Of a stretch of 64,000 nt of DNA, positions 42,826 through 52,465 are shown piece after piece. Each line of letters opens with the position of its first letter. Within the stretch, counting starts at the first letter, position 1. The position numbers were made by a program, and so were the translations under genes. Origin of the DNA: Elusimicrobia bacterium RIFOXYA2_FULL_47_53 (GTDB taxonomy: Bacteria > Elusimicrobiota > Endomicrobiia > Endomicrobiales > XYA2-FULL-47-53). The DNA lies in NCBI GenBank assembly GCA_001800315.1, contig MGVE01000020.1:216604-280603 (forward strand), written 5' to 3'. The notes below the pieces were generated by a model. The model ran no database searches, had not been told where the DNA came from, and saw only the letters and a program-made list of their open reading frames with translations.

Positions 42826-45800
42826 ATGTGTCAGTTTAAATCATTCGGCAATTTCAAAAGAATTATACTTTCCGTTTCGGCAGCGGCCTTATTGGCGTCT
42901 GCTTTCGCGTTTATTCCAGCGGAGGCTTCAACATTTAAGATGCAGGATGCCAAGGCCAGCGGCGTGCTCAATATCGGCGCGTCTAAGGGCTCCGCCGAAA
43001 CAGTAAACGACAAAAAACTTAAAAAAGATGTCGTTGAACTCAAATACACTCTGCTTAACAAAACTGCCGTCGGTTTCTGGGTAAAGGATTTTCCGCCCGA
43101 GCTCAATTCCGATACAGCCGATACGGTAAAACTCGGCGTGAAGGTTACCGAACCCGGCCAGGTTGACAATATCGCCGTGACCCTTGAGCTAAAGGGAACT
43201 CAGGACACCCAGAGCATTCCCGTTGACCTTTCCGAGGGATGGAATGTGTTTGAAGAGGATATTGACTGGGAAATTGTCGGCGATCTTAAAGAGGCTGTCT
43301 TTTTAATAGAGCCTTTAGGGGAAATAAAATCCGTAGGCGGCAAACTCGCTTTTGACCTTTCATTTGCCATGAGCGACGAAGCTTCAATGGCGCCGAAATC
43401 CTACAACATATTTGATTCCGGAGCCATGGGGGTATTCAATATAGGCAACTCTCAGGGCACCATGAACCGCACTTACAGCAATACCGCGAAGCGGGAAGTG
43501 CTTGAATTTAATTACGCTCTGCCCGAGAAAACAGTCATCGGCGTTTGGACGAAAGACTATCCCTCCGATCTGAAAGTCACAAGAATAAATACTGCCAAAA
43601 TAGCGGTAAATGTTCCCAAAAGCTCGCAGCTCTCCCAGATAGGCGTGGCGCTTGAACTTAAAGGCACAAAAGACACCCAGAGAATACCGTTTGATTTAAA
43701 ATCCGGATGGAACAATTTTAAGGAACAGGTTGATTGGCAGGCCATCGGCACTCTGCGGGAAGCCGTTTTTGTGGTAAGCCCGTCGGAAAGCGGGAAAACG
43801 GTTTCCGGCAAACTTTACTTCGGCTTATCCTTCTCTAAAGAGATGGGCGCTGTCAGGAAGGTTGCGGAGGCGGTTTCTTTCAGTATTCTTGATTCAAGAG
43901 GCATGGGAGTATTTAATATCGGTTCTTCTCAGGGAACGGCAAACAGGTTCTATGACGAGGCCTTAAAGAAAAATGTTGTTAAATTTGATTATTCGCTCAA
44001 TAAAAAATCCTCTGTCGGAGTCTGGACGAACAAGTATCCGGCCGGCATAAGGGACTCGGGAGTCAACTCGGTTAATGTTTCGGTCAGGCCGGCCAGGGCG
44101 GCGCAGGCCTCCCAGGTCGCGCTGGTGCTTGAAATAAAGGGCACAAAAGAAACCCAGAGGATACCTCTTGATATAAAGGAAGGCTGGAACAACAAAATAG
44201 AGCAGCTCAACTGGGGCTCCATTGGCGACCTCAAAGAGGTTGTTTTCGCGGTAAGCCCGGCGCAGGAAGATAAGCCTGCTTCCGGAAGGTTTTTCTTTGA
44301 TCTTTCATTTGAAAAAAAACAGGCCGTGGTCCTTCCGCCTCAGGTTGCCGCGAGCCGTTCCTTCGGTCTTTTGGACGCAGGTGCCATGGGTGTTTTTAAC
44401 ATTGGCGCGGCGCAGGGCAGTGTCTCAAGGGTGGATGACGCGGATACAAAAAATAAAGTTATAAAATTCAACTACTCAACGCCGTCTCAGACGGTAATAG
44501 GCCTCTGGACGAAGAATTATCCGGCGGGATTAAAACCTGAGGCGGCCGATGCCATAAACATCGGAATAAAACTGCCGGGCGCCGACCAGGTGCGCCAGAT
44601 AGCGGTCAAGCTTGAAATAAAGGGAACCAAGAGCAGCCAGGTGATACCTCTGGAGATCAAGACTGGCTGGACTTACATCAGAGAGCCGCTTAACTGGAGC
44701 ACGATTGGCGATATCAACGAGGTGGTTTTTGTCTTAAAGCCGATGGGCGCCAACCCCCCGGTCGGCAATCCCACCTGGTTTAACCGCACCGTCACCAGCC
44801 CCATGGAAGAAGTTAAACCCGTGGCGGGAACCGTGTATTTTGACATTAATTTTTATAAATTAAATTTTGTGCAGAAAAATTCCGCGCCGACAAAATTCGC
44901 CATAGTCCTGCTTGCGGCTTTTCTCGCGGGCCTGCTGTCGGCTCTGCTGGCGAAAATATTCGGCAGGAAACATTTTGTCAGGATATCGGAAGAAGAGGGG
45001 AAGGTAAAACCGACGCTGTTTTCCGGATTAAAGAATGACCTGCTTTTCGGCGTTCTGACTATGCTGACTTTAGCCGTGGCCTATACCATATACGCTATCG
45101 GAAGCATTAATCCCCTGGATAACAATTTCAGCACCATATTTATATACGCGGCGGTCGCGGGCGCCATAATAGCCCAGGTCCTGAAATTCAGCCAGACCGG
45201 CGAAAACCTGACGCCGGTGGAAGTTTTCCAGAATATTCTTTTTGCCGGTGTTCTCGCGGCATCTTCAAGCAAGCTTGCCATACTTCAGGCTCCCGGATCG
45301 TGGCAGCAGGTGCTGGTGATAAGCAATATCACCGCGGCCGTGGCCTTTCTAATTTACCACGGGTTTAATGCCTATCTCCTGGCTTCCTCGGGCAGGCACA
45401 TAAGGTTTACAACGGGAGCGCTTATTATCGCCACTCCGTTTGCTTTCGGCTGGCTCTTGTTGTGCCAGAACGGCAATCTGCTCTCCGCTCTAAGCCGATT
45501 TATCACCGGAGGGATTCTCGGAACATCGCCCAAACTGCTTGAGACGATCGGCCGTATTGTGGTCGTTTTCGGTTTTAATGAAATTATAATTAACGCCATA
45601 GGCGTTGCCACAAAAGGCAGGTTTGTCAGAGGAGTCAAGGCTCATCTCTACACCCTTGCCGTTTCGCTCGGCGTCGTGCTCGCGCCCTGGGTCGCGGACT
45701 TAGGCTCCAACGCCGCGGTAGGCGCTTTGCCCCTGTTCAATAAATCGCTTGTGGCGGTGCTGACCTCCATGATTTCCGTGGCCGGCCTGTGGGCGGAAAT

Positions 45801-48800
45801 ATATTTTATAACCGGCATAATACTTGACGCCATTCACCATTTTGCCCCGAACTCGGAGAGTATCTCCAGGCACATCAATACAGGAATGAAAAAAGGCATG
45901 GCCTACAGCGGAATACTTATGGCCATTCTGTACGCGCTCTATATTCTGCTTAATCTGCCGGTTCTTCAAAAGCTGATGTCCGCGCTTCCTCTGGTAGCCG
46001 GTGTGGCCGCGGGCGCTATTCTCTTCCCGCTGGTTAAAACTATTATTGAGACATTTGACGGCAGCCAGCCTTTCATTGACAGGATGCGCTACAGCTACCG
46101 CAATCCGGTGCTCTACGCGAGAGGAACCATTGTGGGTTTTGCTTTCGCTTACATGATAACCAACAACCTTTTCCTGCAAAATACCGCGGCGCGCATTCAG
46201 TTCGGCCTTTTCGCCGGAATTATAGCCTCTATCGGCGTAAGCATTTTCAGGGATGCCGCCTATTCCGCTCTCGGCCGCGGCCGCCTGCAGTCCTGGAGGC
46301 TGTACTTCGTTGACGGCCTGCTCGGCGCGTTCGTGGGAAGCGCCGCGGCGTTTTATATGGATGCCTCGCAGGTGCCGGTCGTAGTCAATAAATTCAAACT
46401 TTACGCCAGCGCGGGTTTCGCGCCGGTGGAATACACAACCTACCCTCTTTTGAATAAATGGGGCCGCATAGACCTCGGATTTTACACCGGCGGAGTAAAG
46501 CTTTTCTTCACGGAATCGCTCGCGGGAGTCATCAACTGGTCGGTTGCCGCGTGGCTTTTTGCCATAAACAGGGTTTTCCTTGAAGCGTATTTCCAGAAAG
46601 ACAAAACTCCCATAAAGCAGTTTTTTTCCAAGAGCGGTTTTGTGGACCTGACCAAGCATATGATCTATGTGCTTCGCTGGGGATTATGGATGTCTCCCAT
46701 AATATTTACATTCCTGCGCATGATGCCCGAGGCCACCTGGTATAACCAGGACGGAGCCGTCCGCAGCGTCTTCGCGCTTTTCAACAGCCTGACTATGTCG
46801 CCCGGCGATTTCCAGTCGTGGAGCCTGAACATATTCATATATGTGCTTGCCTTTGACCTTTTCAGGATACTGATATGGGTTGACCATATGGGCCTTAGGG
46901 TAGCCACTCTGGTGAACTTGAGCTTCATCGGAATGGATAAGCTTGACGAGAAAGCGGCTCGTTTCATAGGGCCTGCCGCCGCTCAGCGCTACATCCCCGA
47001 AGCCGTAAAACGCTTTACGACCTGGGCCCCTCTTCTGATACCTTTTTATCTGCCGAGAGGACAGGTATGGGATTACGCCTGGAGCGCTTCGGAGTCCATG
47101 CAGAACGCCAGCAAAGGGACCGGGATCGCCAGCGCGTTGCAGGCGCTTTCAGCCAGCCAAACCGCCGCCCTTCTGGGGCTCGGAGCGGTTGTGTTCACTG
47201 CCTTGTTTTTCGCGGCGCGGTTTATGAAATACCGTTCGGCCCGCGGCAAAGAAAAAGTGTTTGAAATTTCCAACAAGGAGTACAGGGTCACCGTAAAACA
47301 AAACGGTGAGATATTCAGCCAGGTGATCCAGAAAGAGTGCGATATATCGCGCCGGGCCTATGAAAATATAGATCCCAGCGGAAGGGTTCTCTTCCTGGTT
47401 GATTCGCACGAAAAAGAGCACAGCCCCGCGAGATACTGGCCGGTCATCGGCAATTATCCTGAGGAGAAATTTGCCCCGTCGCTGATTGAAAGAGACGACA
47501 ATGCCTTACAGATAATTAACACCGTAAACAATATCAAGACCACGCTGGATATCACGCTTCCGGATAAAGACAGCTCTCTGGAGTTGTGGAGCGTTACGGT
47601 TGAGAACCTGACCGATAAGGCGCGCGATATCAAAATAGTGCCCTATCTTGAGTGGGTATTAAACCGCCATCTTGACGACCGTTTCCACACGCAGTACCAG
47701 AGGCTTTACCCCGAGATGGAATATTCCAGCGAAGGGAACGGCATTTTTACATGGCAGAAAAACACGAAACTCATGGGCATACTGGCGTCCGACGCGGCTC
47801 CCGAAGGTTTTATTATCTCAAGGATGGATTTTATCGGCCGCGCAAAAAGTATCTGGACCCCGAGGGTGCTTGAGACGCTTGATTTCCTCAAACCCCATGA
47901 TACCGATCCATGCCCGACCTTTGACCCGGTAGGAAGCCTTCTGATAGACGCGAAACTCGCGGCCAACGAAAAGACAGTGATAAATATACTCATCGGCTGC
48001 GCCAAAAACCGCGAATCGGCTCTTGAGCTTACGGCTAAATACTTAAAACCAAAACACGCGGCCGCGGCGCATCATGCCAGGCCGAAGCAGAGGCATCCGC
48101 TTATAGGCCACGGAGAGATACTGCCGGATACGCCGCAACCCTATTCTTCGTATTCCGCGGACGGCAACAAGCTTATCGTTCATACGCCCTACACTCCGCG
48201 CCCGTACGACCACGCGCTTTCCAACGCGGTGCATTCGGTGCTGGTTACAAACCGCGGCCTGCATACATCCTGCAACGGAAATTCCCAGCAGAACCGCGTG
48301 ACGCCCGATTGGGCCGACACGGTGACCAAAGAGCTTCCGTCGGAGGCCATTTACCTCTATGATATGGACAAAAACGAGTGGTATAGCCCGACGCACCACC
48401 CGCTCAATGATTTTACCGCGAAAACCGAGTGCGAGTTCAGCGTTGACGGCACCGCGGTTTTCCACATGAAGCACAAACACATACAGACGGAACTTACAGT
48501 CTTTGTGCCCACCGACGACCCAACGGGTGTTTACCTGCTTAAGATAAAAAACCAGGAGAAGCACGCGAGGCGCTTTAGAGTTGCTCCGTATTTTCAGATA
48601 GCTCTTTCAATGGCGCCGGAGCGTTCCGGCCCGCTGGTATGCGAATACGATAAAGACCTGGACGCCGTGTTTTACGAAAACCCGCGCAACATTTTCAGGT
48701 CCGGCCCGGCTTTTGCTTCCATGTCCGTGGTATCAGACCGGGTGGAAACAAAGCGCGGAAGGTTCTTCGGAAACGGCCGCGGAGTATCGCACCCCTACAT

Positions 48801-50439
48801 GGTTGAAAAAGGCGAGCCCGATACCGCCAATACGGGCGACAACGCCAATATAGCCGGTTTCGTCGGCACCGTTGAAATTCCCGCTCACGGAGAGGTAACG
48901 GTCTGCGTTATCCTGGGGCAGTGCGACACGAAAAGTCAGGCGAAAGAGATAATAAGTAAATACAAGAGCGTTGAAACCGCCGAAAAATGCCTCACGGAAA
49001 CGCGCAGGTGGTGGCTGGATTTCGTCGGAACCGCCGAGATAAAATCAAACCAGCACGAGTTTGACAATTATTTAAACTGGCTTAAATACCAGGCTCTCGC
49101 GGAACGCATCTGGGCCCGCCGCGGATTCTACCAGTCCAGCGGAGCCTTTGGTTTCCGCGACCAGCTGCAGGATACGGTAAACCTGATGTGGGTAAACCCC
49201 GAGCTGGCGAGAAAACAGATAATACTGCACGCCTCACAGCAGTTCATTGAAGGAGATGTCTTTCACTGGTTCTTTATGCTTGCCGACGGAAGAACATCTT
49301 TCGCGAGCCGCTCGCACGCTTCGGACAACCTGCTGTGGCTTGCCTGGGGCGCGTTTGAGTATGTCAGGTGCACGGGCGACGAGACTCTTTTAGACGAGAT
49401 GGCTCCGTATGTTGTTTCAAAAGACCCCTTTATGCCTCTGCCTAAGAATAAGCACGGCCTCGGGGATTTCTACCACCGTTCCACCCTTGCCGACACGGTT
49501 TACAGGCACTGCCTGAAATCCGTTGACCTGGTGCTGGAAAAAAGGATGGGGATAAACGGACTGCCTTTAATGGGCACGGGAGACTGGAACGACGGCCTTG
49601 ACGAAATAGGCAGCGAGGGGAAAGGAGAAAGCGTCTGGCTCGGCTTCTTCCTCTATTACATATTAAAAGGCATGCTTTCTCACATAGAAAAGAGAGACAG
49701 TGTTCAGGACAGGGAATACTATGAGAAGCGCTTAAAAGACCTGGGCGAGTCCATTGAAAGAACCTGGAGGACCGACCGGTACCTGCGCGCTATTCATGAC
49801 GACGGCACCGAGATAGGGCTGAAGGATTCCGGCATATGGGAAATAGACGCGCTTACCGCGGCCTGGGCTGTTTACGCCGGAATAGATTTTGAACACAGCG
49901 TAACGGTTTTTGAAACCGCGCTTAAAGTGCTGGAGAAAGAAGATACTATCCTTTTGGGGTGGCCGGCCCTGCGGGAAAACACCAAGCCATACCTCGGCCG
50001 AAGCAGCAAATACCCGGAAGGTGTGAGAGAAAACGGCATGTATTGCCACGGAGTGCAGTGGCTTGTCAGGGCCGCGAGGCTTCTGGCGGAACAATATGAA
50101 GCCATGGACAATAAGACCAAGGCCAGCGAGTTCCGCGAAACGGCTTACAGGCTCTGGCTTAAAATCTCGCCCATCGCTCATGTAACGCCTAAAAAAATAG
50201 AGATTTACGGCGGCCAGCCGAACAAGCAGTCGGCCGATATGCTCACGAACTTTGACCCGGGCCGCATGATCTGGCACGGATATACCGGCGCGGCCGGCTG
50301 GATGCTCAGGCAGGCTTTTGAGGGCGTGGTGGGAGCCACATTAATAAACAATGAAGTAGTGATCCCTGAGGATATTGACAAACCCAGAGGAAAACTCAAG
50401 ATAAGCAAGGTTAGCAGAGACTTGTCCGGGGCCCGGTGA
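42826..50439 (+). CDS. Giant membrane protein with four lectin-like repeats and a GH94 phosphorylase domain
   Basis: A 2537-residue protein. A signal peptide (1-35) precedes four homologous repeats of about 150-165 residues (starts near 40, 194, 350, 513), each with MGVFNIGxSQG- and LEIKGTKxTQxIP-like motifs and resembling beta-sandwich binding modules. About 17-18 membrane helices span 688-1475. The remainder (1478-2537) is two glycosyltransferase-36-type beta sandwiches and an alpha-barrel with GFRDQLQD and GTGDWNDGLDEIG, the GH94 catalytic aspartate region. GH94 includes cellobiose and beta-1,2-oligoglucan phosphorylases and the tail of cyclic beta-1,2-glucan synthase. No GT84 transferase domain is seen, so it is not a normal NdvB. 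Confidence 0.85.
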   Translation: MCQFKSFGNFKRIILSVSAAALLASAFAFIPAEASTFKMQDAKASGVLNIGASKGSAETVNDKKLKKDVVELKYTLLNKTAVGFWVKDFPPELNSDTADTVKLGVKVTEPGQVDNIAVTLELKGTQDTQSIPVDLSEGWNVFEEDIDWEIVGDLKEAVFLIEPLGEIKSVGGKLAFDLSFAMSDEASMAPKSYNIFDSGAMGVFNIGNSQGTMNRTYSNTAKREVLEFNYALPEKTVIGVWTKDYPSDLKVTRINTAKIAVNVPKSSQLSQIGVALELKGTKDTQRIPFDLKSGWNNFKEQVDWQAIGTLREAVFVVSPSESGKTVSGKLYFGLSFSKEMGAVRKVAEAVSFSILDSRGMGVFNIGSSQGTANRFYDEALKKNVVKFDYSLNKKSSVGVWTNKYPAGIRDSGVNSVNVSVRPARAAQASQVALVLEIKGTKETQRIPLDIKEGWNNKIEQLNWGSIGDLKEVVFAVSPAQEDKPASGRFFFDLSFEKKQAVVLPPQVAASRSFGLLDAGAMGVFNIGAAQGSVSRVDDADTKNKVIKFNYSTPSQTVIGLWTKNYPAGLKPEAADAINIGIKLPGADQVRQIAVKLEIKGTKSSQVIPLEIKTGWTYIREPLNWSTIGDINEVVFVLKPMGANPPVGNPTWFNRTVTSPMEEVKPVAGTVYFDINFYKLNFVQKNSAPTKFAIVLLAAFLAGLLSALLAKIFGRKHFVRISEEEGKVKPTLFSGLKNDLLFGVLTMLTLAVAYTIYAIGSINPLDNNFSTIFIYAAVAGAIIAQVLKFSQTGENLTPVEVFQNILFAGVLAASSSKLAILQAPGSWQQVLVISNITAAVAFLIYHGFNAYLLASSGRHIRFTTGALIIATPFAFGWLLLCQNGNLLSALSRFITGGILGTSPKLLETIGRIVVVFGFNEIIINAIGVATKGRFVRGVKAHLYTLAVSLGVVLAPWVADLGSNAAVGALPLFNKSLVAVLTSMISVAGLWAEIYFITGIILDAIHHFAPNSESISRHINTGMKKGMAYSGILMAILYALYILLNLPVLQKLMSALPLVAGVAAGAILFPLVKTIIETFDGSQPFIDRMRYSYRNPVLYARGTIVGFAFAYMITNNLFLQNTAARIQFGLFAGIIASIGVSIFRDAAYSALGRGRLQSWRLYFVDGLLGAFVGSAAAFYMDASQVPVVVNKFKLYASAGFAPVEYTTYPLLNKWGRIDLGFYTGGVKLFFTESLAGVINWSVAAWLFAINRVFLEAYFQKDKTPIKQFFSKSGFVDLTKHMIYVLRWGLWMSPIIFTFLRMMPEATWYNQDGAVRSVFALFNSLTMSPGDFQSWSLNIFIYVLAFDLFRILIWVDHMGLRVATLVNLSFIGMDKLDEKAARFIGPAAAQRYIPEAVKRFTTWAPLLIPFYLPRGQVWDYAWSASESMQNASKGTGIASALQALSASQTAALLGLGAVVFTALFFAARFMKYRSARGKEKVFEISNKEYRVTVKQNGEIFSQVIQKECDISRRAYENIDPSGRVLFLVDSHEKEHSPARYWPVIGNYPEEKFAPSLIERDDNALQIINTVNNIKTTLDITLPDKDSSLELWSVTVENLTDKARDIKIVPYLEWVLNRHLDDRFHTQYQRLYPEMEYSSEGNGIFTWQKNTKLMGILASDAAPEGFIISRMDFIGRAKSIWTPRVLETLDFLKPHDTDPCPTFDPVGSLLIDAKLAANEKTVINILIGCAKNRESALELTAKYLKPKHAAAAHHARPKQRHPLIGHGEILPDTPQPYSSYSADGNKLIVHTPYTPRPYDHALSNAVHSVLVTNRGLHTSCNGNSQQNRVTPDWADTVTKELPSEAIYLYDMDKNEWYSPTHHPLNDFTAKTECEFSVDGTAVFHMKHKHIQTELTVFVPTDDPTGVYLLKIKNQEKHARRFRVAPYFQIALSMAPERSGPLVCEYDKDLDAVFYENPRNIFRSGPAFASMSVVSDRVETKRGRFFGNGRGVSHPYMVEKGEPDTANTGDNANIAGFVGTVEIPAHGEVTVCVILGQCDTKSQAKEIISKYKSVETAEKCLTETRRWWLDFVGTAEIKSNQHEFDNYLNWLKYQALAERIWARRGFYQSSGAFGFRDQLQDTVNLMWVNPELARKQIILHASQQFIEGDVFHWFFMLADGRTSFASRSHASDNLLWLAWGAFEYVRCTGDETLLDEMAPYVVSKDPFMPLPKNKHGLGDFYHRSTLADTVYRHCLKSVDLVLEKRMGINGLPLMGTGDWNDGLDEIGSEGKGESVWLGFFLYYILKGMLSHIEKRDSVQDREYYEKRLKDLGESIERTWRTDRYLRAIHDDGTEIGLKDSGIWEIDALTAAWAVYAGIDFEHSVTVFETALKVLEKEDTILLGWPALRENTKPYLGRSSKYPEGVRENGMYCHGVQWLVRAARLLAEQYEAMDNKTKASEFRETAYRLWLKISPIAHVTPKKIEIYGGQPNKQSADMLTNFDPGRMIWHGYTGAAGWMLRQAFEGVVGATLINNEVVIPEDIDKPRGKLKISKVSRDLSGAR

Positions 50440-50467
50440 CCTCCGGCTCGGATATCGCTGTTCAATA

Positions 50468-50496
50468 TTGTTATAGCTTAAAAAAATTGATATATT
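50468..50496 (+). promoter_or_regulatory. Promoter of ppnP with abutting TTAAGCCAT dyad
   Basis: TTGTTA (50468-50473), a 17-bp spacer and TATATT (50491-50496). The perfect dyad TTAAGCCATGCCG/CGGCATGGCTTAA (about 50495-50527) starts inside the -10 element and covers the transcription start. Confidence 0.65.
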
Positions 50497-50549
50497 AAGC
50501 CATGCCGTTATTATCGGCATGGCTTAATGTTTGGCAACAGGAGCGTGTT

Positions 50550-50879
50550 ATGGCGGTTTTAGAGAAACTGGAAGATGTCGCCGTAGTATTAAAGGCAAAT
50601 GTATATTTTGACGGTAAGGTAGTAAGTCATACCTTGATGTTTAAAGACGGCTCTAAAAAGACTGTCGGGTTGATATACCCGGGCAGTTACAGCTTTAATA
50701 CCGGAGCTCCCGAGCGCATGGAAATAATAGACGGTGTTTGCAGGGCCAGGCTCAAGGGCAGCGATGACTGGAAGGAATACGCGAAGGGGTCTTACTTTGA
50801 TGTTCCCGGCAGTTCATCGTTTGAGATAAGCGTGGAGAAAGGCCTTCTGGAGTATCTCTGTTCCTTTAAAGCGAAATAA
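50550..50879 (+). CDS. ppnP: Pyrimidine/purine nucleoside phosphorylase PpnP (DUF1255)
   Basis: A 109-residue cupin-fold protein. PpnP signatures are VYFDGKVVSHTLMFKDGSKK, GLIYPGSYSFNTGAPERMEI and SYFDVPGSSSFEI. PpnP phosphorolyses a wide range of nucleosides. The ATG at 50550 with CAGGAG six bases upstream gives the normal start; a longer frame from 50502 lies in the leader dyad. Confidence 0.9.
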   Translation: MAVLEKLEDVAVVLKANVYFDGKVVSHTLMFKDGSKKTVGLIYPGSYSFNTGAPERMEIIDGVCRARLKGSDDWKEYAKGSYFDVPGSSSFEISVEKGLLEYLCSFKAK

Positions 50880-50898
50880 AGATCGTTAACCGATCTTT
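50878..50898 (+). terminator. Terminator of ppnP
   Basis: A perfect 8-bp stem, AAAGATCG (50878-50885) with CGATCTTT (50891-50898), overlaps the stop codon and is followed by ATATATT. Confidence 0.65.
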
Positions 50899-50930
50899 AT
50901 ATATTGAACAAAACGGGGGGGTGAGTTCAA

Positions 50931-51248
50931 ATGAAAAATGTCTTTTTTGTCGCGGTATTGTTTGCCGCGGGATTGTTTGTTTCCGGCTGCGCCACGGTTG
51001 CCGCGCCCGTCAACGGAGGACTTTATATGAATGTTAAGGGCCCGCTGGCTGTTTCGGGAAATCCGACGGGAACAAAGATGGGAACCGCGGAGTGCGTCTC
51101 TATTCTTGGTATTGTCGCGACCGGAGATGCCAGCATTCAGGCCGCCGCTAAGAGCGCGGGTATAACAAAGATTCATCATGTTGACTATAAATCCACAAGC
51201 ATTCTCGGTTTATATTCATCGTTCACCGTTGAAGTTTACGGCGAGTAA
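50931..51248 (+). CDS. TRL-like family lipoprotein
   Basis: A 105-residue lipoprotein with lipobox VSGCA (Cys20). The mature part matches TRL (tRNA-linked locus) proteins: VNGGLYMNVKGPLAVSGN, GTAECVSILGIVATGDASI, then KIHHVDYKSTSILGLYSSFT. The function is unknown. A long G-run (GGGGGGGTGAG) precedes the ATG. The gene is followed by a strong terminator. Confidence 0.85.
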   Translation: MKNVFFVAVLFAAGLFVSGCATVAAPVNGGLYMNVKGPLAVSGNPTGTKMGTAECVSILGIVATGDASIQAAAKSAGITKIHHVDYKSTSILGLYSSFTVEVYGE

Positions 51249-51262
51249 TGGTTTTTTAAGGG

Positions 51263-51301
51263 AGGCGGTTTCATATTATATAAATATGGAACCGCCTTTT
51301 T
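51263..51301 (+). terminator. Terminator between the TRL lipoprotein and metallopeptidase genes
   Basis: A long hairpin, AGGCGGTT (51263-51270) with AACCGCCT (51290-51297) and CATATT/AATATG inside, followed by TTTTT. The next ATG is at 51305, only four bases later, so this structure sits directly on the translation start of the downstream gene. Confidence 0.8.
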
Positions 51302-51304
51302 AAT

Positions 51305-51661
51305 ATGACATTTGAAGAATTTGAAACACTTGTGGAAACCTCTCTTGAACGCCTGCCGGCCCGATTTTCCGGAATCCTGCGTAAAAACGGAATTCAGGTT
51401 TTGGCGCGGCAGAGCGCGCCCCTTCCGCTTAAAAAACAATTCCCCGATAAAATTGTTTTTGGGGTTTTTATCGGAGTGCCGTACGGAAGGTTTGTGAATA
51501 TGCAGTCCGAACCCACGCGAATTGAGCTTTACAAGGAAAGTTTTGAAAAAGTTTTCAAAGACAATAATGAGGCCGCTCATCAGATAAGGTCAACGGTAGT
51601 ACACGAGATCGCGCATTACTTCGGGTTTTCTGAAGCCCAGATAAGAAAACTCGGGTATTAG
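51305..51661 (+). CDS. Minimal zincin-like metallopeptidase (PF06262)
   Basis: A 118-residue protein with the HExxH motif in STVVHEIAHYFGFSEAQIR, typical of the acidobacterial/actinobacterial one-domain metallopeptidase family. The N-terminal MTFEEFETLVETSLERLP matches the family start, so the ATG at 51305 is correct although it has no adjacent ribosome site. Substrates are unknown. Confidence 0.82.
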   Translation: MTFEEFETLVETSLERLPARFSGILRKNGIQVLARQSAPLPLKKQFPDKIVFGVFIGVPYGRFVNMQSEPTRIELYKESFEKVFKDNNEAAHQIRSTVVHEIAHYFGFSEAQIRKLGY

Positions 51662-51669
51662 GAGAAACT

Positions 51670-52464
51670 ATGAGCGTTACGATATTTTATTACACGGGAA
51701 CGGGTAATTCACTCTGGGTAGCCAGGAACCTGGCGTCCGTATTAAAAGACGCTGAGCCGAAGCCTATGTTATTGGATAAACCGGGCCCGCTTAATACCGC
51801 CTCGGATACGGTGGGGCTGGTATTTCCGGTGCATATGTGGGGCCTGCCGGCGCGGGTTATTGAGTTTGTCAAACGGCTTGAGGCTGACAAGGGCAAGTAT
51901 TATTTCGCCTGTGCCGTCAACGCCGGGCAGGTGGCCGCGACGCTTGTGCAGCTGAAAAAATTAATGGCCTCAAAAGGCATCACTCTCGGATCCGGCTTTG
52001 ATTTTGTGATGCCGTCCAACTATATACCCTGGGGCGGCGCGCCGGATACCGAAAAACAGAACAAGTTGTTTGAAAAAGCCGCGGAAAAGATTAAGCGCGC
52101 GGCTCCTTTGCTTGAGAGAAAGGCGCTCTCCGCTCCCGAGAAGGGTCCTTTATGGCAGAATATAATATTTTCAGCCATGCTTTACCCGGTTTCTGCCCCG
52201 CATATCCCGAAAATGGACAAAAGTTTTTTTGCCGACGATAAATGTAACGGCTGCGGGATATGCGCGCGTGTCTGCCCCGCGGGAAATATAGCTTTGCCGG
52301 GCGGCAGGCCGGCCTGGCAGGGCCGCTGTGAACAGTGTTTTGCCTGCCTGCAGTGGTGCCCCAAAGAGGCGATACAGTACGGCAAAAAGACTTCCGGCTA
52401 TAAAAGGTACCATCACCCGGAGATAAGGATTTCCGATATGTTTGTTGACGAAAAAAAGGTTTGA
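51670..52464 (+). CDS. EFR1 family flavodoxin-ferredoxin
   Basis: A 264-residue protein. The N-terminal flavodoxin-like domain begins IFYYTGTGNSLWVARNL. Two 4Fe-4S motifs are at the C-terminus: CNGCGICARVCPAGNI and CEQCFACLQWCPKEAIQYG. EFR1 proteins are anaerobe electron carriers whose partners are not defined. It lies eight bases after the metallopeptidase gene and one base before the next gene. Confidence 0.9.
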   Translation: MSVTIFYYTGTGNSLWVARNLASVLKDAEPKPMLLDKPGPLNTASDTVGLVFPVHMWGLPARVIEFVKRLEADKGKYYFACAVNAGQVAATLVQLKKLMASKGITLGSGFDFVMPSNYIPWGGAPDTEKQNKLFEKAAEKIKRAAPLLERKALSAPEKGPLWQNIIFSAMLYPVSAPHIPKMDKSFFADDKCNGCGICARVCPAGNIALPGGRPAWQGRCEQCFACLQWCPKEAIQYGKKTSGYKRYHHPEIRISDMFVDEKKV

Positions 52465-52465
52465 T

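Noticed and set aside
45700-46659. Long minus-strand open frames inside the giant gene
   Set aside because: They mirror the codon bias of the plus-strand gene, have no ribosome sites and match no family.
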